A DNA stretch of 64,000 nucleotides from contig JAMAHW010000030.1 in assembly GCA_023627715.1 (NCBI GenBank), forward strand, positions 186,001 through 250,000. The letters are read 5' to 3'. The notes under the pieces were generated by a model. The model saw only the letters and a list, made by a program, of their open reading frames with translations. It was not told the origin of the DNA and searched no databases. This document shows, piece by piece, positions 46,759 through 59,129 of the stretch (positions are counted from its first letter, which is position 1; every line of letters begins with the position of its first letter). The translations under genes and the position numbers were made by a program. Source of the DNA: Periconia sp. R9002. Its lineage: Eukaryota; Ascomycota; Dothideomycetes; Pleosporales; Periconiaceae.

Positions 46759-49700
46759 GATGGGTAGCAGCTGCTGGCAAGCAAGCTGTGTGTATGTGCG
46801 GGGGGTAGGCTCCGATTTGTTGAGAGGTGCGTTCTCGGGGTAGAAGCCAGCAGAGCCGCCGAGGCAGATTGGGGGAAAGAGGAGCTATCTATCCCTTTGG
46901 TGTGAAGAGGGAAGGAGAGGGAGGTTTTTGCAGGTGGAAGTTGGGAAGGAAGGAAGGAGGGAAGGAGGGACGGGCGGGGAAGATGGGCCACCAATGGTAG
47001 ATATATAGATAGGTAGGTAGGCAACAAAGCCGAGGGCAAGCGTGTGAAAGGCGAAAGTAAGTGAATCGAGGACGATTGGGGGATATTATATTCAGTGGAG
47101 GGAGGCGGTATCGGAAGTGTGTCACAGGCAGAGTCAACCGTGAGGGTTCTTACCGGTTCGGGCGTGGTCAGGGTCGATGCAATGGAGCAGAGTATCAAGG
47201 GCCAATACCAAGCCTGAGATGAAGCTGGTGGTGTTGCTGCTGCTTGTTGACAGCTCCTGCGGCGGTGGAGGGGGTAGAGGGGGAGGGGGGGCACGCGGGC
47301 CAGATGCAGGCTAGAGCTCCCTTTCTGCTGCCGGCCGGTCGGTGGCTTGCCCCTCGCTGGAGTGAGTCGTGTCAAGCGTCACTGGTCCGTCGTCACTGTG
47401 GTTGTGTGTGTGGGAGTGGTGGAGCTCCAGTCCAGCCAAAAACCCATCCATGGTGTTGGCGTCGATAAGGAGCGAGGGCCATTAACTATTGGTCAATTGC
47501 ATGATACATATGTCTGTCTCCAAGTTACATAGATTGCCTACATCATACCCAAGACGCTCGTGCATGTACAAGACATGGCCTTCATATATATCTCTTGACC
47601 ACCATCCTCCTCAGACAACATAGATACAAAGCACCATTCTCCCCTCAACCGCTCCAAACGCATCCAAATCCCAAGCAAACGCCCACGGTCCCTCCCACGG
47701 CCATCAACCTGCATGCATATGCAACATCTTCCACTTCCGCACCCCTTGGACACATCCACTCCATCACAAAGCAAACCCCAGCCCAGGGGGAAGGCGAGCG
47801 GGCGGGCGGGCAGTTAGGCAAGAAGAAAAACGCAGACACAACAAAAAAACAAACCGACCCCCGCGCCCGCCCGCGCGCGCGTGCAAGTCTCCGCCTGCGC
47901 GAAACATCCCAAGGCGTGATTCCGCACCTCTGCAAAACCCAATCTCGCTCTCCCCGCCTGGGCGCAGCCGGACCATCACACACGCTGTACACTGATCAAA
48001 CACATAATCCACAAGTATGCAACAGTCAAGAACGACGTGGTGGATGCGCCGCGTAGACGCCCAGCCCGCCGAGCCCGCACGCCCCCCAACCTCCAAACAT
48101 TTGCAGTAGTAGTGAAGATATCACCATCCCCACGCAGATCGTCTGTGCCAGGGATGGGCCTGGTTGCAGTTGCCCCATGTGAGAGAGGGAGGAGTGAGGC
48201 AGGCAGGGGCCGACGGGGCGGGGGGTTCTTTTGTTGACGTGAGCTTATTAGCTTACCTGTACCCTATTCCTATTGTACTACTCCAAACCGTAGCTAGTCG
48301 TGTACAATTTGCGTCTTAGATACCTTGGTGGTTTGTTGAGAAGCCAGGTACGTACCTCCGCTTATCTCTCACACTGAAGAGAAAAGAAAAAAATGCTGTT
48401 CATGTGACGAGAGATGATGCAGCAGGCATGCATTGCATGTACCCCAGACAAAGGCCCCCAATTTTCTCCATCCATCCATCGTCTTCATCCATCTTGCGTG
48501 GAGAGGGCTTGGGAAATCTGCGAAGCCGCTTCCCAATCCGCACATTGTATGTGCACGAAACAATCTCACTCCTCTGACGCCTCCTCCGAGGGGACTTTTT
48601 TTTTCTTTTCTTTCCCGTCACGGTCAGACAGACTCCTCGCATCCCACCTCTCCCCTCATCTCAACGTTTTTCCTTGACCGGACCGAGGCGTCTCTCGTCT
48701 CGTCTCACCGCTTCGTGGTGTTTCCCCACCACCCTACATACATACACAGCTTCCGGCGGTAGTTACTGTATGTAGTTTTGTTCTGTAAATAGGCACTGTC
48801 CATAGATCGTTAGTAGCAGTACTAGTAGGGAAATCGCATTCTGCCTATTCTAGAGCCGATTTTTTGGATTAGGTTAATGATTTTGATAACACGCACACGT
48901 GAACTTCCTCCCACAGCTCCTTGCGTACATCCATCCATCCCTCCATCGCCAAGTACCTATGTACCTACCTACATACACACGCGTCCCTCTACACGTCCCT
49001 CCCTCCATCCCTCACTCACACATAATTCATCCAAGCCACCCATACGTACCTACACACATCCACAGTTTGAGCCAAGCAACACCAAGCAACGCAGCACAGC
49101 ACAACACAAGAACCCTTCCCCCCCCCTTCCCTCCCTCTTCTACCAAAAAAAAACTCCCCATGCGGAAAATCCCCTTCACCCGTATCCCGTACCCTCCGTA
49201 CCGCTTCACTCTTCCACTCTCACTCTCACTCCCTAGAACAATCCCCCGAAAAGTCCACATCCGCATGTCCCGCATCTCAGCTCACTCAACTCACACCATC
49301 ATCACGCCGTTGATCGGCAACGCGGTTGACATCGGCTCTACACTCTTTCGCATTCCTCATTCCGATTCCTCAATTATTCCCCCACGCAAGAAAAAGCGCG
49401 GTTTTTTGGTACCGAACGTACCGGTACGTAGGTCGTATTTTTTTTTTTTCAATGATCAATGAGGATGAAGGTTGGTGTAGTGTATCTCGGACATGTCTCG
49501 GCTTTTTCTTCCCTTTTTTTTTCCACACCACCCAAGAGAACCAAGACAACAGAAACAGACGGGGAGGAAAAAGTTTTTTTTGTGTGGGTGTGTGTCATAT
49601 GAGACAGCTTGAGGCTATACACATCCTTCTTTACTACCTGTCTCCAATTGATAGAGAGAGAGAGAAAGGTCACGTCCTTCCATACATAATTAATTACTCC

Positions 49701-50439
49701 GTCTTAGCTCCATCTATCCAACACCTCCTCCCCTCCCGCCCTTCTCCGTTTCTTCCTTATGGGGGGTTTGGGCTTGGGCTTGTCACCCATATCAATACCT
49801 ATGCAAAAAAAAAAATCCGCCAAGGCTCCTCCGAGGCTCCTCTTTTGCTTGGCGGGGATGGGATGGGATTTCCATAGCATCGATGTCTGTAGATTTCAAT
49901 ACCTAGGTATGCAGTCCGGTAGCGACGGGGGATCTAGACCATACCGTTTCCGTTCTTCTCTTCCACACACAGAAACGATGGAGGGTGGAAAGAAACCTTG
50001 ATTCGGGGGCGAACTATTAAAGTTTTCCTTTCCTCTCCTTTCCGCCTCCCAGCGGAGAGGTTCTAGCACAAGTGCAAAAAGACATTTAAGACCATGAGAA
50101 TTCGTGAAAGAGAGAAAGCCGCATCATATTATGAAGAAAGACCACAGGGCAAAATTGTAAAATACATGAAAGGCTTCCCGTAGAAGAAAAAGCCTTCGAT
50201 GTTGTCTGCAAAGGAAGTCCATATGACGCTTCCAAGACATCCAACCGAAGAGAGGAAACCATCGTCAGAGAAAAAAAAAACGCCTTTGAGGTAGAGTTAC
50301 ACATATACTCCCATTTCGCTTTGCCGAGAACCCACTTAATATGCACCCGTTCCGCAAAACACACGACTCACTTTTTGACTTTGGCCTGCCGAGCCCCCGC
50401 TAAACCTAATGCCCACTGTACATGCGAGAGAGAACATCA
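46759..50439. other. Intergenic gap between pyruvate carboxylase and CHC1
   Basis: The 3.7 kb contain no supported gene. 46759-47300 is the presumed 5' leader and promoter of pyruvate carboxylase. The rest has long C/T- or A/C-rich tracts (for example 48900-49250) and homopolymers. Short frames there are Pro/Ser/Thr-rich by composition only. I found no repeat family shared with other parts of the window. Confidence 0.45.
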
Positions 50440-53400
50440 TTAGAAACCTCGATATCCGGTCGGCTGCGGAGCAATGCCGTTTGGCTGCTGGTACGGACCA
50501 GGCGACGGTGCCGAACTAATGGGCCCTTGCGTGAGCATGAGGCGCGAACCAATGATCGGTGTGTCATCCTCCTTCTTTTGCTGCGACGCCTCGCGGACCT
50601 TGCGCTCCTCGTTGTCTTTCTTGAGCTGCTCGATTGTAGCGAATTGCTGCGACAAGAAGTTGATCATGTATGGCTGCATCAAAGTCAGAAGGGAACATTT
50701 TTTCAAGCAGAAAAGTGAGCATACCATAGTGAAGTCAGTGAGGCCGTGGCGCCATGAGATTTCGAGAACAACATCCGGGCGGATGAGATCGTAGCATGCG
50801 TAGAGCATACCCACGTAGCACTCTCGGCTGCCAATGTCGACAAACTAAACAGCTGTCAGTTACGGTACAAGTGTTCGGACTGGCATTACTTACGTAGCGG
50901 AGGAGCTCCTCAACAACATCGGACTTGCCAGAGATAGCGGCAGTCTCGATTGCATCCTTGAACAGCTTGTCTTGCTTGGACAGAGCAATCGACTTGTCCC
51001 ATCGCTTGTTCTTGCGGTAGATGTTGGCGGCAATCTGGCGGAAGAAGACCAAGTCGTGCTTCTCAAGGCGCTGAGCAAGGTCCATGGCGTCGTAGTTGTC
51101 GTAATTGTTGACAGAATCACGCAGCGTTTTGTAGTCCTCCTCCTCGATCAACAGCTCGTTGAGGGCGTTATTGACCTCGCGCTTGTTCTGAGGCTGGACG
51201 TTGAGCAGGAAGGGCTTGATCAGTGGTATGTTATCGGATTTCAAGAACATGCGAACAACACGGTTGACGTCGATCCTAGGGGTGAGAGCCTGCAATAAGT
51301 CGGTGAGGAGAGTGGGCTGTTCCTCGAGGTAGAAGCTCAGTGCGCGGTAGTAGATCTCAACGTTGCTGGCCTTCACAATCGTGTCCTTGAATGACTGGTG
51401 CTCCCAAGCATCCGCAGCACGCTCAATCATGGCTAACACAGCATTGTCCCATTCGTCATAGTGGACGTACAAGAAGATGAGTTCTGGCCACAAGTGAGCT
51501 TCCTCGCAGGCGCGAATAAGTTTTGGAATATTGATGCGACCTGAAAATTTGCGAATACAAAGTCAGCTTAATTCAGACAGGGATGATTCAATGGGCCATG
51601 AAGGTCTCCAAACGCCACGCTACGTGGTGTCTTGATACTACTTCATACCCGGGGAACTTACTCCAGAAGAGACGAAGATGCTCCATGACACGCTCAGGGT
51701 GATACTTGGTGAGAGCAATGCCGAGTTCGCTAAACATCCCCATGTGGGCTAAAATCAAAGTCAGCTTAATGCAGGCGAGAATGATTCAGTAGATTATCAG
51801 AGGACCATAACACCATACTACATGATATCTGGATACGACTTCATAACCCGGGGTATACGTACCTCTCTCGAGACCAAGACCAGCTTCCAAAAGACTAATG
51901 AGCTCATCAAAGTACCCGTTGCGCTCGTATTGTTTGACAAGCTCGGTAAGCTCTTCGGCGTGAACGATGAGGTTAAGACCGCAGATCTGGGCAAGGCGGA
52001 ACTCCTTCTTAGCAACACAGGCTTCGTGGACTTGTCGCCACACCTTGATGCTATTCGCCTTGCGGGCGCACTCGACAGCCGCCTGGTAATCCTCCAAGTG
52101 AACGAGTGTTGTGGCAAGCTTGGCCCAGTTGGAGATGCTGGTGTAGAAGATCTTCGCAGCCTCATGGTAACCTTCTTCATATGCCTTGTCACCAGAAGCC
52201 TCAACATCAGCCACATTAGTAGCACGAAGGAAATCTTCAAGCTCGGGAAGCTGGTTGGTGCGAGCATAGCAGAAGGCCAAAGCAGTGTCGACAGGTACCT
52301 CACGGGTTGTCTTGCGAGCCATCTTCAAGAATTTGATCAGCTCTTCATCCTTGCCGGCATGGGTAGCCATCTCGATGACCTCGAGAAAGTTGGACGGGTC
52401 ACCGGCACGGATGTAAGATTCAATGGAGTCAGGAACACGGAGACCATCAAGCTGGGCCTTCGCAACCCTGCTCCAAACTTCGGGAAGGTCAACGCGCTCC
52501 GCGTATTCTTGTGCGCGGTCAACGCTGACAATGTGTTCAATAAGCACATTGACCGCTTCGACATGTTGCTCGTGTTTCTTGTAGATCTCAAAAGCCTCGT
52601 CATACATGCCAACCTCGATACATTGCTGAGCAATATCCTCCGGAGTGTAGTGTTCCAGCTGGTGGATATAGTCCATGACACGACCACGATCCGACTTGGC
52701 AGCAGTGAGCATGAGTAGGTTCTGAAGAGACGGGTTGTCACTGAAGGTGGTGGGCTCAAGGATAATCTTCTCCAGAAGATCGATGAGCTCGGCGGGCATA
52801 TCGCTCGTGATGAAGGCCTTGACAGCAACGCTGACAAGATCAGGATCCGTAGAAGCTTTTGCATCAGTAGTTAGCGAATAGTCCTATAGGTAATATTAAA
52901 AAGTCATAGAAGAAAAAACTTACCTGGGACAGCGTGCGAGATAACTTGGTCGACCAATGATCGTCGGTGCATGTTGTTGGGGTTGAGGACAAACTCCCAA
53001 ATCTCGCTGTCAGCACGCTCAAGCAGATAGCGAGCTTGAAGCTTGAACATGGCGTTTTCGTTGGTGACGTTTATCAACTCAAGATCGTTCTGACCCTTGC
53101 TGTAGGCGATGAAGGCCAGATTGGGGTCGCGCTTCTCGCAGTATTTACCGACCACAAGAGTATCGTATTGGTCATTCTCCGTGAGGAACTTCTCGGGATT
53201 GTTGTTGGAGTCGATATAGATCTTTGCTAGAGCATTGTAAACCGCTTGCTGTTGGTTTCCAGCCGCAAGGGTTTGCTCCAAAAAGGGCAAAAGTAGCTTG
53301 AGGCGATTGCGCGACTCCACCTCGGCGACGAGCTCGTCGATCGGAATAGAAGAGGGGGTCACGGAACCCAACAAGCCCTTGATGATACCCTCGTCGCAAT

Positions 53401-56223
53401 CAACATCAAGCAAACCGCCAATGACGGCAGGAGTCCGGGCAGGGTTCACACGCTGGACATATACTTCAATGGACTTGAACTGCTGCTTCTTGTACAGGTG
53501 GAGGACCAAGTCGTGGACAAAGTTGAATCGGTCGCACACAATAATCAAAGGAAGCTGCTCGGTGAGGTTGGCTTCCTTGAGGAAGTTCTTCACCTTCTCC
53601 GGGTTGTAGAAGTTGGATTCTCGGCAAATACGCTCGACTTCGTTCAACTGGCCCATAGTGGTGGCGGCCTCGATGTACTTGAAGTGAACTTCGGGATCTT
53701 CCGAGACGTTCACGATCGATCCGAGGAAGAAGTACAGACCCTCAGCAGTGCGGTGCTTCTCCAGAAGATCAATGATTCTAGTAGCTCCGAGCAAATCAGA
53801 GTACTTTTGGGCGATGCGAATGACTGCTTGCAGGGTCTGACGAATGTTGGTCGTAAGCATGTGATCCATGCACTCGAGGGAAAGCTCGACAGTGAGTTGC
53901 CCAAAGTAGTTGAGGAGCCATTCTTCTGGAAGCTTATCGGTCTGCACAATCATACGCTTGATGGAAGCAGGATCATCGGTGTGTTCCAATGCACGCGTGA
54001 GGAGCCCGGCGTTCTCGCAAAGTTGGGCTACACGGGCCTTGTCGTAATGCGAGAACATTTCGTTTCCAAGAATGGCGTCTGCAACCTGGGGTGCGTTGAG
54101 CAGATTCATCTCGAGAAGCTTCGTCTGGAGGTGGCCTTCTTCGGGGAGGTTGTTGGAGAGAACATCCAGCAAGAATGCGGTTGCTTGCTGAATCATGCCT
54201 TGAGACTGGAAAATGTCCACAACGCGGTCGACGCTGACCAGCGGACCGCCTTCATGTTTGGCAAGGGATGTCGCGAACTCCACCGCTTTGTCAGCAGAAA
54301 CTCGAACAATATGCTGGAGCAACACGTTGTAGTCTGGTCTGTATCCGACCGATTCACTGTACTGCAAGATCATATCGAAAAATCCTAGTTCGGCGAGAGC
54401 GGCAACGACCTTGGGGGGAACATTGGCGGCCTTGTAGATGGAGAGGGCCAAGTTGAGATCGTGGGGTTTTGCAAGATCACCAAGCTCTTCCGAACAGAAA
54501 AGCTTCTCTTCCTTTTGCCACTTCTCGATGAGGTGCTTTCGGCCTTGAGCGAAGACGGGGCGTGCCAACTCGAGAGTTTCCTCCTTATTCAATCCACCCT
54601 TGTCGAGCAGTTGACCGAAGTATTGCAGGAGAACCGTAATCTGGCCCGGCTGGGCGGGGATCTGGCGTAAGCGGTTGATTGTCGCGGTCGTGCGAAGGAA
54701 GCCACGGGGCGAGTTGGCAGCGACCTTTGCGGCTTCGGCGTAATTCTGCTGCGACATCAAGGACTCGAAGCGGGAGGCATACCTATTACAAAGTTAGTTA
54801 AATGTAACTAGGGTGGTTACAGTACATTATCAGTGTCTCAATACGCCACGCCACGTGGTGTCTCGATAACAAACGACTCTGTACCTGGAATTCAACATAC
54901 AAATTGTCAGCACCGGGGAGTCCACCCTTGGAAGCCAGCTTGTAGGCAATATCTGCGCAAGCGGGGTTCTCCATGATGTACGGGATAAGAGCATCCTCCT
55001 TGATAGTAGTGTGGAGGACCTGCCCTCGCTTGTTGATCACCACCACACCCTTTCCATCGTCATCGCGTGCGGTCGTGAAGACTGTCTCTTCTGATATCCG
55101 GTTCAAGAACAAGGCAGTACCGGTCTCGAGATCGTGCAAGTGAATGAAACCAAACTTGGTGATGACAATCAAAATGCCATACTTGTGCGCGATATGGATA
55201 CCGAGGGGGAAATCACCGTTGCTCTCAGCAGGCCAGTGGATTGGGATCAATCGCTTCGGGAAAGCCGGGTTGGAGGGGTTGTGGTCCACTTCGACGATGT
55301 TGATCTTGGCCTCTCCCGTCGTTGACTTGACCGCAAAAGCAAAAAGCTTCGAATCGGTCGAAGCACCATCAAGGCGTATGGTACCAAAAGTCGCGGCATG
55401 ACCTTCGAGGGGCTGGCTGACGTTGCGCGCCTTGGAGAAGAGCTGCATGTTGCCGCGGATTCCACCAGCGGGGTTAGACGCAATGCCCACCAAACATGAC
55501 CAGCTCTCATCGTCATTAGTAACGTAGTTGATGATTTGGTTGTTCTCCAACTGCTCCTGGCGGTCGAAGACCTTGCGCGGAGAGGGCGGGTTGTTTCCAT
55601 CCAGCACATCCCAGTGGAAGACGGACTTTACGCTGACAAGAGCAAGCGTGGTTTGGCTGATCCACCGCCAGAACTGGATGTCTTCGGTGTGGGTATATGT
55701 CTGCAGGCGCTGCTTTGTCTCGAGGTTGAATAGCTGGAGCGTCTTGCCCTGTGCTTTGAGGGCGATGATGGGCTCCGTCAAATGCATAATGGCGCTATCA
55801 GCGCGAATTGGCCGCCTAATGACATTGTTTGTATTCTTGAGGTCGACAATCACCGTTTCGGCGGGAGTGCCACCCTCGCTCTGTTGGCGCACACACACGA
55901 ACTTGTCCGATTCGAGTGTCTGGTTCCATTGTCAGCTCGTCCATTCCAAGCTAATCAAACAACATGATGACCACTTACGCAGTTCTGCCATGATATCGAT
56001 GCCGGCTACTCTGTGTGTTAGCTAACGATTACAGTCTCGGTGTCGAGCAAAGGGCTCGGGGGCGGTAGGCGGTGGTGGAAGGGGGGTCGACGCACGAGGA
56101 TGTTCAAGTTGGTAAGCTATTCAATTCATTGTCAGCGCACTTGATTCTAGGAGGAGAAGAGATGGCGAGACGGCATACCAGCGTCGGCTGCGTGACGGAC
56201 AAGGGAATCGGTCGCTGAGCCAT
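50440..56223 (-). CDS. CHC1: Clathrin heavy chain, 1683 aa
   Basis: Ten exons on the minus strand are 56223-56179, 56116-56096, 56005-55979, 55919-54901, 54782-52924, 52855-51863, 51748-51662, 51540-50894, 50844-50725 and 50673-50440. They join in frame from [15 protein letters not shown] to PQPTGYRGF. The N-terminal seven-bladed propeller ([34 protein letters not shown]) is followed by repeated helical clathrin repeats of the leg (for example [19 protein letters not shown] and [15 protein letters not shown]). The C-terminal trimerisation region is [18 protein letters not shown], with a short Gln-rich tail. Three heavy chains and light chains form the triskelion that coats endocytic and Golgi/endosomal vesicles. 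The length is close to the yeast protein (~1650 aa). Two micro-exons (21 and 27 nt) encode propeller residues. Introns 4, 6 and 7 are introner-like elements. Confidence 0.98.
51541..51661 (-). mobile_element. Introner-like intron 7 of CHC1 (121 nt)
   Basis: Near-identical blocks to the pyruvate carboxylase intron at 43587-43708: CCCGGGTATGAAGTAGTATC, then ACACCACGTAGCGTGGCGTT, then TGAATCATCCCTGTCTGAAT, then TAAGCTGACTTTGT and a CAG acceptor. It splits a codon in phase 1. Confidence 0.93.
51749..51862 (-). mobile_element. Introner-like intron 6 of CHC1 (114 nt)
   Basis: The member is more diverged: CCCCGGGTTATGAAGTCGTA, then ATATCATGTAGTATGGTGTT, then CTGAATCATTCTC and ATTAAGCTGACTTTG before TTTTAG. 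It lies only 87 nt upstream of the next member, on the other side of exon 7. Confidence 0.9.
54783..54900 (-). mobile_element. Introner-like intron 4 of CHC1 (118 nt)
   Basis: It keeps the central block GAGACACCACGTGGCGTGGC and the 3' block AACTAACTTTGT before the AATAG acceptor; the donor side differs from the other members. The donor is GTATGT at 54900, which gives DNLYASRF in frame. A donor at 54884 would break the frame. Confidence 0.85.
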
Positions 56224-58073
56224 GTTTGCGCCAAAGCAACTCCGAGCTCACCGGGAGTGAGGGAGAGGGCGACGATGGGAAAGGAGGGAGGAGGGTATCG
56301 AAAAGAAGAAAGTCAGAATTAGACCCAGAAGGTAAAACGCCAGAAGCGCGCACTAGGAAATGAGGGAAAGTGGTGGAGGTGCGGATGGGGAGAGGGATAG
56401 ATTGCGGAGATGATATGATGCTGCTGTCTGTTTTCTGGAAGTTTAAGGAGCTCGACCACCTGTCCTGGATGCAGCCCTAACCTGATACGGTCGAGCGGCG
56501 GCGCACAGTGCACGTGACACGAGTCCGCATTTGTCTCAGGCTGGAGTACATGTACTCTTACCTATGTACTGGAGACAAGTGGAGAGAATAGATTCGACTT
56601 CACCGTGTCTAATCGTTGCAAAACCGAGGTGAAGGGCTGATTGTGGTAAATGCAAAGGTTGGAAGATTAATCAGGGTAATTGTTCTAAAATTGTAACCGC
56701 ACACTCTATGCATTAACCAAATCAATGGGTATTGTGTACAGAGGGGTGACACGCCGGGGAATCACATATTAGGAGGACGAATAGGTTCTACGAATTAGAA
56801 CCTCTACAATGCACGTAGCATGTCTAGTAGAGTTATCTAATTTATGAAGAACGCCTGGTACAACGATATATGACCTCCCCGCGTGTCACCCCTCTGTATG
56901 CGTGTACATCAACATAAATAGAAAACTACGCTCGTATTGATAGACAAATCCACCCAATCAAAATCTGACACTGGAGAAAATATATCCGTGTTTTACGACA
57001 CTTTTGAAAGCATCGAATCTATCATTACACGTGGCTATAAAAAGGTATTCTGGTTGAGTATCTAAATAGGTAATATGTTGGAGTATCAGGGTCTGCATTT
57101 ACGTCATTTTATACTCCACGCCGTTACGAACTTCGAATGTGGACACAAGCGAACCCTACCTTTGTAGATATCTGTATGTGCAGGCAGAGAATGCTATTCA
57201 ATTCCAATCCACATGGTAAATCCAACATTTGAATCCATACGTATGTACATAGGTACACTCTTACATGCACAGACACAAATACTTCTGTGGGGGGTAATTG
57301 CAAACGCCAGATATGAGTCAAAAGAGCCATCTTCCTGATCCTTTCGTCGATCAAGTTAGTGGCTTTGGTGGGTTGGATCATTGCTCGAGCAAGGAAACTA
57401 ACTGGATTATGGCTCGTTGGGCAGTCGTGCTTATTCTTGATGGCATTTTTCTCTGCGCTGCAATCAACTCAGTATCCACTCCACATCTAAGAGAAGAATA
57501 AGTATCGTATAACGGGGAGTATTAGAATTCATCAAGAGGCACCAGAAGTTGTGCATGTAAGGACGTGGTGTGGTGTGGCATGTGTGTGTATAGGGCTGGC
57601 CATTCCAAAATAGCACACGCAGCCAGTCGGCGCTCCGATTGGGCCGCAACAGGCTACAGCACTTTGCACACCTAGCGGACAATGGCCGGCATAACAATAG
57701 CAAGAAGCAAGGTGAAAAGAGGGGAGGAAAACAGAAGAAGATGGAAGACATAGATTCAGCGAGAGAGCCCAACCGTTTCATCAAAGCCTTGTTTTGATGC
57801 AAAATGCAAGGCGCATGGGGGTGGGCTGCCTTCCTCGTGCGTGCGCCGTCGCCCTTCACCCACAAACTCCCTACGGAACCCACAGTCAACCTTTAACCCC
57901 CCCAAAATTGCCCGTGCCACCCACATAAACACCACGTCCTCCCCCTTCTCTTCTCTCAACCTCCCTCTTCACACTCCATATATCTCTGCGGTCTACCCCC
58001 CGCCCCTCACTCCCCTCCCACGCTCTCTGTGCCCCGCGTTTCGACTACACGCCCTTGCCCCTCAACCGCAAAA
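56224..58073. other. Divergent intergenic gap with a MITE
   Basis: This stretch lies between the CHC1 start and the eIF3j start. 56580-57120 is AT-rich and holds the inverted-repeat element at 56739-56896. The C-rich stretch 57830-58060 just before the eIF3j ATG looks like its promoter and leader. I see no gene. Confidence 0.5.
56739..56896. mobile_element. 158 bp MITE with ~20 bp terminal inverted repeats and TA flanks
   Basis: The left end CAGAGGGGTGACACGC+CGGGG and the right end CCCC+GCGTGTCACCCCTCTG are reverse complements apart from one extra base. Both are bordered by TA (56737-56738 and 56897-56898), the target duplication of Tc1/mariner elements. There is no coding capacity. An inner 8 bp perfect hairpin (AGGTTCTA...TAGAACCT, 56783-56803) sits near the centre. 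Confidence 0.85.
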
Positions 58074-59129
58074 ATGGCACCCAACAAATGGGGTACGTCA
58101 TATCTTTTCCTGCCCCTGCCCGCACTTCGCTTTGCGCCAGATGGCCTCTCGCTCTAACTGCAATACCCTTCTCTCTCTCGTAGCCATGTACTCGCATACT
58201 AATCCCCGCCGCTGCAGATGACGAAGACAACGAGAGCACTCCTCCTTCCTCCCCTCCCGCTGTTGCCCGCCGCGGCAGGTTCGAGGACGAAGAAGATGAC
58301 AGCGATGTATGTTGCCCCACGATACTTTAGGAAGACCTCGCATATTGATTTCGTCCCCAGGTTCTAGAGTCGTGGGATGCCGCCGAAGACTCCGAGGTCG
58401 AGCGTGAGAAGGCAAAGAAGGCCGCCGAGGCAAAGGCCAAGGCAGAAGCCGAAGCAAAGGCGAACCACAAGAGCAAGTCTCAACGCATCCTCGAGCGCCG
58501 AGAGGAGAACATGCGCCGTAGGATGGCAGATCTCGACGTGTCGGACGAGGAGGAGGAAGATGAGGCCGAGCGCCGTGCCCGTCTGCGAAAGACGGAGCAG
58601 GACGCAGACCTGGCCCACGCCGAGGACCTCTTTGGCGGTGCTGGATCCGGGTCAAAACGCGCTGCCGGCAAGCCCGTAACGTTGACAGACGACTCCGATC
58701 CGACGAAAGTGATTGACCTGAGCTCCCTGCACATCTTCAACCCGAGCACCAAGGCAGATTTCACCAAACTCCGCGAAACGCTGGTGCCCCTCTTCAACGC
58801 CAACGCAAAGAAGGCCCACTACACACTGTTCCTGCAGGAGTTTGCCAAGCAGGTTGCAAAGGACCTCCCCAGCGATCAGATCAAAAAGGTGGCTAGCGGT
58901 CTCACCACTCTCAGCAACGAGAAGATGAAGGAGGAGAAGGCTGCGGAGAAGGGCGGCAAGAAGTCCAAGGCCGCGAAGACCAAGACCAGCCTCAATGCTA
59001 CGAGGGATGTTGCTTACAAGGCGGACACGGCGGCATATGAGGATGACTTTGGAGAGTAAGTGGCTTGCTCATTCGCCATCGAACGGGGACATGATATGCT
59101 GACAGAAACACAGTGACGATTTCATGTGA
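58074..59129 (+). CDS. HCR1: Translation initiation factor eIF3 subunit J (HCR1), 272 aa
   Basis: Exons 58074-58092, 58218-58306, 58361-59055 and 59114-59129 splice in frame from MAPNKWDDEDN to the terminal DDDFM. The acidic N-terminus with ESWDAAEDSE, an extended charged helix (about aa 50-130, Lys/Ala/Glu-rich, then RRRMADLDVSDEEEEDEAER), and the conserved C-terminal half identify eIF3j. In that half IDLSSLHIFNPSTKADFTKL, KAHYTLFLQEF and SSGL-type VASGLTTLSNEK are visible. The factor binds the 40S decoding site, helps recruit eIF3, and in yeast also aids 18S rRNA maturation and termination. Length fits (yeast 265 aa). The first and last exons are very short (19 and 16 nt); the final five residues depend on the last intron being spliced. 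Confidence 0.96.

Noticed and set aside
51822..54388. Plus-strand frames of about 300 codons opposite CHC1
   Set aside because: They mirror the clathrin coding sequence, and their composition follows the codon pattern of the opposite strand.
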